The position numbers and the translations under genes were made by a program. From Malus domestica (taxonomy: Eukaryota; Streptophyta; Magnoliopsida; Rosales; Rosaceae), in the NCBI RefSeq assembly GCF_042453785.1, contig NC_091674.1:22355001-22419000 (forward strand): 64,000 nucleotides of DNA, written 5' to 3'. Below the pieces are notes generated by a model. It did not search any database and was not told where the DNA came from. It worked only from the letters and a program-made list of their open reading frames with translations. Positions 57,842 through 64,000 of the stretch are shown here, one piece after another (position 1 is the first letter of the stretch; each line of letters begins with the position of its first letter).

Positions 57842-59577
57842 TCAAATGGGTTTAAACAAGTCTAAGCAGCATTCAGTTGCAAGTCCTTTATTCCAGAATT
57901 TCTCATAGTACTCGGCATATGTGAAGTTCCTGTACATGGCTGGGTGGTCATAGTTGACGAGCTCCTTGGCAGGCCCAATTACTGCATCTGGTGATGGACA
58001 ATAGAAAGTTGGGATCGATATTCTCTCCGAGTTACAGTTTATCACAGCTCTATGGAGTACACTCTTGTACCGATTGTTGCTAATTACCTGATACCAAATA
58101 AAATGGTAAAAAGGTTAAAAATCAATTACAAATTTTACTCCTGTGTTACAAAACTTTGTCCCTCTACTTGGACAAGTCCCCCTTGCTAGGGAGAAATGAG
58201 CTTAACTATCTCAGGAGTAATGCCATCATCTATTATTTCATGCCTCATGTAACTAAACAGGTGAGAAAAAAGACAAAGAAATCAAGATTTCACGCCATGG
58301 GGGCATTTTCCAATATGCTCTTGGAATTTGTATACCCCAGATGATCTTTTGGCCATTAGATCCTTGGTAAACAATCCAATAACCAAAAATTAATTAAGAT
58401 ATAATACACTGAAGCATAGTAGTAATAGTTATTAGTCATAAGATCTTTCATGCAAGATCTATTGACCAATATCTAATGACGAAATTTTGTTTGATAACAT
58501 ACACCGAAACGTAATAAATGTAGGATATAGAGTTTACCTGCATCATATCACCAATATTGACAATGAAAGTGTTGGGAATAGGGTTGACAGCAACCCACTT
58601 GCCATTTCTAAGGACCTGCAATCCAGGCAGTTCATCTTGGAGAAGGACAGTGATTAGGTTGGCATCAGTATGTCCAGGCAATCCATAAGTTAGCTCTGGC
58701 TGAGGACAAGGTGGATAGTAATTCAAAGCCATATGCTGCCCTTGCCTCCCCAGTGCCTTAACAATACAGTTCTTTTCCAAGCCCAAACTCTCTGATATGG
58801 CCTCAAGCAATCTCAGCACCAATCCTCTCACATTTGTGCAGTACTCACCCACTTGCTCCCTGTGAACAAAGTACAGCTCATGCGGTTGTGTGACTTAAAT
58901 GTAATTAATTAGAAACAAATGAACTCATCTACGACGATGCTCTCCTGTTAGACTGGAACTTAGATTATTGGTCAGTTTGATATTTGACAAGATGTATATA
59001 TAGTTCATATTCAAAGTTCGACAAGATGAGCATTTGTTTAGCAATGTAAGCCTGACTAAAGAACGTTACTTGAGATGATGACAAAAAGTGCCCTTATTTA
59101 ACTAAACTAATAAATTCAATTGGACAATATTCTCTTGTTAGATTGTGTATGTGTGCTCAGATTCACATCTTAACAATATAATAAGTCTGGTTAGAAAACA
59201 TTAGTTGGTTTGAATATTTAAGTACTAGCATAAGATGATGAAAAAGAAGGCATCCCTATTTACCTGAACAATGGGGGATTGTTAGGCCATTCTTGGACAT
59301 GGTCTTGAAGAGGGTAGCAATGGAGCCTAAGGAAGTCCCTCCAGTTGGATAGTTTTTCAGTCCTGACGTTGAAACTGGTGGAGAGTCTGGTTGTCTTAGA
59401 AGGGTCATCTGAGTACATCTTCAACCTCTCGCTCTCTGATAATTGGAAAAACTCTCTTGCTATATGCAACATGTTTTTTTATCATTTTCTCTAGAACACC
59501 ATGATTTTTCACCTGATATAAAAAGGTTGGTGCATCATTTAGTCGTAATAACGTGTAATTAAGTATAGAGTAATGGG

Positions 59578-59617
<40 letters not shown>

Positions 59618-59943
59618 AGAAACAAAGGCACTAATCAACAGGGTATGCAGATGGAGTAAAGGGCTGTGTTGAAATCATTTGCCCTAGTATATACATACGT
59701 GCGTGTTTTAATTGTTACCTGAAAGAAACCATCAGTCTGGCATGCTAGACCAATCTGTTTGATAATATCAGAGTTCGTTGGGCCATGGAGGTCCTTGAGA
59801 TCAATGAGAGGAATGGAGGAGGCATCTGATACCTGAAAAGCAGTGAGATTTGGACGGTCGGAGATGGGTCGGATGTAGTTTGAAGGGATATGGTTCACAC
59901 CAGACATGAGGTCTGTTAGCAGTAGGTTTGTTGTGGGGGCCAT
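57842..59943 (-). pseudogene. DMR6-like 2OG/Fe(II) dioxygenase, copy B, frameshifted in exon 2
   Basis: Four exons as in copy A: 59719-59943, 59264-59512, 58538-58859, 57842-58087. All active-site residues are present: GHTDAN, VLHRAV and ERIS. Exon 2 is 249 instead of 248 bases: a run of seven A (plus-strand T7 at 59474-59480) stands where copy A has AAAAA with a C, so the frame shifts at MIKK and ends about 27 residues later. The rest of the gene downstream is open, without other stops. If the extra A is a sequencing error, this is the functional copy (346 residues); if real, the gene is newly broken. Confidence 0.8.
59579..59613. repeat. (TG)n microsatellite in oxygenase intron 1, copy B
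   Basis: About 35 bases of alternating TG at the place where copy A has (TA)25. Confidence 0.95.
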
Positions 59944-60050
59944 TTTGTTTACGACTGAAGAGAAAAGTTGGAAAACTAATGAAATTTGTAGGTTTGGTGA
60001 ATGGAGCTTTGGAATTGGATCCCTATCCCTATTTATAGAATATGAGTTGG
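59944..60050 (-). promoter_or_regulatory. Core promoter and leader of oxygenase copy B
   Basis: The minus-strand TATA box CTATAAATAGG at about 60030-60040 is about 90 bp before the ATG. The leader includes 40 bp missing from copy A. Confidence 0.6.
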
Positions 60051-60193
60051 GTTTGGCTGTTCTAGTTGTCAGATCGGCATGCCCACCACCTTCTCACTAT
60101 GAACTGCTGACAGATTTGTCTGAGGTAAGCAAATAACGTCCTTCTGCTATGTCATATTGGGGAGTTTTGTTTTGAAATGAGATAACTTCCGGC

Positions 60194-60906
60194 CAAGGTT
60201 ATAAAAGGCGTTAGACGCTAGTTGGGCGACGGGTTGAGGCCTAGTGCTTAGGCGGCTAGCAGGGTTTGGACGGGCGCCTAGGCGGACTATGCTAATTTAA
60301 GTAAATCTATTATATTTTGTGTAAATAAGTGTATGCTTATACTTAAAATATATATAATTTCATCATAAACTACAAAATAGAATGACGCTCGTTTGGGTGT
60401 ACTTTTAAAATGACTAAAAGTGTGCTTTTAGAAAAAAATGTTTTTGGATTCTAAAACCACTTAAAGTGCTTTCTGTTAGAAGTACCAATTATGTGTTTCT
60501 TTCAGGAAGCACTTTAGGTGTTTTTTTAAGATTTATTTGCATTTTTACTAAGAATTAATTCTAAAAACATGTTCATCAAAAGCGCTTTTAGTCATTTTAA
60601 AAACACATCCAAACGAGTTAATATATATTATGAAGTATTTGAACAAAATGAAAACATGGGGACACAAATAAATAATGCTTGTTCATTTTAGTATTGATAT
60701 TAAAAATGTAAAATGAGAGCTATTTATTTTCTGGCTAAATGAGTTACAACCTAGACGGGTGCTTAGGCGGTCTAGGCGGGCGCCTCAGCAGGTCTAGGGG
60801 TCATTTCTTAATTTTCAAACGCCTAGACATTAATCGGGACGGTGGCTAGCCGCCTATCACCTAGGCGAGATCTAGGCGGCGCTAGGCATAAATTTTTAAA
60901 ACAGTG
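60194..60906. mobile_element. hAT-type MITE, copy 1
   Basis: Flanked by CTTCCGGC (60186-60193) and CTTATGGC (60907-60914); unit A has the single site cttacggc. Ends CAAGGTTATAAAAG and TTAAAACAGTG. Interior is rich in taggcg motifs. 8-bp duplications are typical of hAT elements. Another MITE (60388-60617) is nested in it. Confidence 0.75.
60388..60617. mobile_element. Small MITE nested in the hAT-type MITE
   Basis: CTCGTTTGGGTGTACTTTTA at the left and the inverse (TTTTAAAAACACATCCAAACGAG tail) at the right give terminal inverted repeats of about 33 bp. The sister copy of the host MITE (61714-62248) lacks it. A relative is at 17331-17553. Confidence 0.75.
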
Positions 60907-60914
60907 CTTATGGC

Positions 60915-61713
60915 GGAAAATATTTAATTTAATTCATAATAGTTTTGTTTTTGTTTTTTTTTTCAAAAGATTAAGAAAAAGTTAAATAAAGCCGGATTGA
61001 TTATAGCGAGAGAGATGTGTCTTTCTCCTGCTCTCAATTTTTCTTTCACACGAATTGTAGTATGCATTGTGACATGTAAAACTATGACAAGTTATAATAA
61101 TTTAATTACATAATTATTGTTTTTGTGAGTAGAGAAATTTGAATTTAAAACGTTTACTGATTTTTTTCAAAGAACAATATCAATAGAATCCTTAGTTACA
61201 CGTTTTATAATATAATGAATCTAGAATTCAATCAAATTGTAGTTGAATGAATATCCATACATCAATAATATCCGCTGGGTGTACAGAATTGACAGAAGAG
61301 AAACGAAGAATAAAAATCAGAAAAATGAGTAGTTTTGGCTGATTCGCATGTCAATGTGTTGGCAACACCCCCGGTGACTTATCTAGTGCACCACGAGGAG
61401 ATAGAAAATGGAAAACGAGTAAGGCAACTAGGCAAGAAAATAATTGGGCTGCCCCACACTTAGTCTTACTCAGAAGCAAATTAGAAGCTGATCAGCTGAA
61501 ATAAAGTCACAGATTTTATTTTCAATGATGTAATCAAAGTGACATCACAATATCGTCATTCCCTACGATCTCCATGAGGTAACCCTAGTCTGCATCCGAT
61601 CCAGAATAAAAACAAAGACAAAGAAAAGAGACTGAAAAAAAATCAGAGGCTACCAGTGTTCAACGATTTAATAATAAAAAAAAGGTCAACCGGTCACCCA
61701 AACTTGTGATATG
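60915..61713. other. Intergenic, unit B
   Basis: Homologous to about 30040-30850 of unit A. No gene. Confidence 0.5.
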
Positions 61714-62248
61714 CACTGTTCTAAAAATTCTCACCTAACGACGCTTAGGTCCCACCTAGGCGTTAGGCGACTAGTCACCGTTCCGATTAATGCCTATGCG
61801 CTTGAAAATTAAGAAATGGTGACTAGACCTGCTAAGGCACCCACCTAGACCATTTAGGCACCCGCCTAGTCCGTCCAGACCCGCTTAGACACCCGTCTAA
61901 GTTGTGACTCACTTAGATAGAAAATAGATAACTTTCTTTTTGCATTTTATTTTTCTCAATAAATTGTAAGAAACTTATTGAATATTTTAATGAACACACA
62001 TTATATGCTTGTTCCCCATTTTTTCATTAGGTTCCAATACTTCATAATATATATGTCATTCTATTTTGCAGTTTATAATGAAATTATATATATTTAAAGT
62101 ATAAATAGACACTTATTTACACGAAATATAATGCAATTACTTAAATCCGCCTAGTCCGTCTAGACACCAGCCTAAGCCCTACCCAGCTGCCTAGGCACTA
62201 GGCCCCAACCTGCCGTCCGACTACCGCTTAGGGTCTTTTATAACCTTG
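61714..62248. mobile_element. hAT-type MITE, copy 2, opposite orientation
   Basis: Flanked by GTGATATG (61706-61713) and GTGACATG (62249-62256), with the empty site gtgacatg in unit A near 30847. It starts CACTGTTCTAAAAATT and ends TTATAACCTTG, the inverse of copy 1. Confidence 0.78.
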
Positions 62249-62256
62249 GTGACATG

Positions 62257-63415
62257 TTCATCACAAGTGTAAATCTCTCTCTGCGGTTTCTTTGTCCTAC
62301 CTCACTCTCCTCCAACTCCATAGCACTATCACCAACACACACATGAACCAAAAACCTCATAAATTTGTGCCATTTTTCTTCTTCTGTGGGATGAAGTATG
62401 CATTTTATAGAGGGAACAAGGGAGGCCCCCTGTGGGTATTGATTGTTACGGATGAAGAAAGGTTGAGGTTTTACTATTAAATTAATTGGCAATATGTGGA
62501 ATACCTAACATTTTATAAACTCTTGTAAGATTTATCCCTTCACCAATGTGAAATTCATTTACCTTCACATTCTCACATGCTCCCTTATGTGTGACGAATT
62601 TTCAAGCCAAACACGAGGACATAAGAATTAGGTGATGTGGAGCATGTGTGGCCATTGAGTTTCACACTATTAATGCAAAGTTCTTTCCGAGTGTCCTACC
62701 AGCAATCAAGCTGAGTGCTTCCTCATAAAAGGCCTTCTGAGCACTAGAGGGCAAGTTGGCCACTAACAGCTTTAAGGCACGAGGTCCCACAAAAAGGGCA
62801 GGCCTATTCAGATGTCAACTCCAAGCCATGTGGTGGCTAGGCAAGGGAACAAAGGCCTACGAAAAAACATAAAGGCTGATAGGTAGAGTGCTCGGTTACG
62901 AGTTCCACCAACACCAAGGTCGAACAAAGCACTCGGTCGCATCAGCTCAAAAAAGGACACAAGTGAACCTATTCTAGTGGCCCCTTGTTGCCACTTGTGG
63001 CCAAATTACGTAGGGACAACTAGTAGGTCTACTTTTTGGATTTGGCGCATTAAATGCAAAGAAAGTGATGGATTCAAACCAAGACGCTGAAGGTTTAGAG
63101 GAAGGCTTATGTAAGTACAACGAGTACTTCTTAGAAAAGGTCAGACGAATTGAGAGACAATCATACTATTCTAGCCAAGCACTACTTGTAACCTTGTTTT
63201 CATTTTATACAAAAAACTAGTAAACGTAGCCAAGTTTTGAAGGATGAACCACATTAATCCTTTGTCTATTATCATTTGTTTGCAAAGCCCAAATCCATCC
63301 AGGACAAACACTTGATCCATTCAACATTTGTTAGTCTCACCAGTTTTGAGCGTTAACACACACGTTAATTAACTTGACTCTGTTACTATGAACAATGTTG
63401 AGATTACACCACAGA
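62257..63415. other. End of unit B, no gene
   Basis: Homologous to 30850-31080 and 34255-35285 of unit A, without the nested insertions at 31082-34254. Confidence 0.6.
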
Positions 63416-63868
63416 CGCTGTTTTGGATAGACAAATGTAACCTAAGTAGGTTGGTTTTGGATATCTGGAGGATGGTGTGGTATATATCGGATTGGGCAGA
63501 GTACATTACATTCGTTGTGTATGTATGGAGTGTTCTGTTCAGTGTCTGTCATTCAAATAAACTAGTTAGGGATGTGACATAAGGGAGCACATATTTCATT
63601 TGCTTCTGTTGATTTTCAGGAGGTGCTTGTGTTCTCTACATCGTTGTTGTTTGCAGCCTTGTATTTTTTGAGTTAGCTCTATGTTGTCTTTTTTCAGCTG
63701 TTACTGTTTTCCAGCTTTTATTAATTACTATATAATTCATATGGTCATATCTGACAAAAAGATTTACCAGAATTTACTAAGGCTTCATCTCTTACAATTT
63801 CTTGTGGCCTTTCAGATGGATGCTCAAAATTTTGGTCTTTCGCATATTATTGAAGTAGGTGGAGATTG
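63416..63868 (+). pseudogene. MTP1 5' fragment, start of unit C
   Basis: Homologous to 19071-19533: the 5'UTR intron, the acceptor ctttcag and the first 17 codons (MDAQNFGLSHIIEVGGD). A TGA follows directly, at the point where the sequence leaves MTP1. It is the left part of a third unit that extends past the window edge, interrupted at the codon for residue 18. Confidence 0.85.
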
Positions 63869-64000
63869 ATAGATTGTATATGTGCTTATTGTATGGTTAG
63901 ATTGGTCTAGGATTGAGACATGTGTCATAGTATTGTTTGTTGACTGCAAGTTACAAGTGTGAATAGGAAGGTATAACCTATAGATACCATCTTCAACCCT
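63869..64000. other. Sequence inserted after the MTP1 fragment, edge of window
   Basis: No homology to MTP1. The beginning (tgatagattgtatatgtgc) has a 5' TG, as an LTR would, but too little is visible to classify it. Confidence 0.35.

Larger units (their letters stand above)
35286..63415 (+). repeat. Segmental duplication unit B
   Basis: Starts with the MTP1 5'UTR intron at the same base as unit A. It continues with the MTP1 3'UTR (51412), methyltransferase copy B, oxygenase copy B and the shared end sequence, and ends at 63415. The unit is 28.1 kb long because of insertions: retroelements (35531-51411), a repeat plus plastid DNA (about 53262-55868), a fold-back element (56075-57448) and two hAT-type MITEs. 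Confidence 0.85.

Overview
This is a plant nuclear DNA window. Genes have GT-AG introns, a chloroplast-targeted ribosomal protein is nuclear-encoded, and transposons are dense and nested. A eudicot tree such as a Rosaceae (apple/pear/Prunus-like) fits my impression of the repeat families, but that is an inference and was not tested.

Layout. 1-13.8 kb: a small RING-H2 E3 ligase gene (minus strand, 2372-2938) is split from its promoter and leader (11.10-11.2 kb) by an 8.16 kb CACTA (En/Spm) transposon at 2939-11096. The insertion site is the start codon: the 3-bp target duplication CAT is the ATG read on the minus strand. The transposon carries a TNPA-like (Transposase_24) gene in six exons, no visible TNPD transposase, three blocks of subterminal TTTGCGYGACG repeats and a 345-bp tandem array. 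13.8-15.5 kb: plastid ribosomal protein L11, four exons, intact. 18.2-20.8 kb: an MTP1-type vacuolar zinc transporter, intact, with an intron in its 5'UTR and an expanded His-rich loop.

19.07-64.0 kb is a tandem segmental array. Each unit starts inside the MTP1 5'UTR intron and contains MTP1, a COMT-like O-methyltransferase and a DMR6-like 2-oxoglutarate oxygenase. Unit A is 19071-35285, unit B is 35286-63415, and unit C starts at 63416 and runs to the window edge. Only unit A keeps MTP1 coding sequence. In unit B, MTP1 is replaced by about 15.9 kb of retroelements between its intron and 3'UTR. In unit C it diverges after 17 codons. Both O-methyltransferase copies are pseudogenes. The two oxygenase copies have complementary damage: A is open but lacks the distal iron-ligand His; B keeps the active site but has a 1-bp frameshift in an A7 run.

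Mobile DNA inside the array includes RTE-type LINE pieces, a decayed Tat-lineage Ty3/gypsy element with dual RNase H and an antisense plant-mobile-domain ORF, several TIR elements with 8- or 9-bp target duplications seen by comparing units A and B, and a plastid ycf2 fragment. The strangest object is 45853-50259: an LTR-only composite (LTR, inverted LTR, LTR) bounded by a 5-bp duplication. At its first junction is an almost complete tRNA-Asp(GUC) copy including CCA, which looks like a reverse-transcribed primer followed by a template jump at a short homology.
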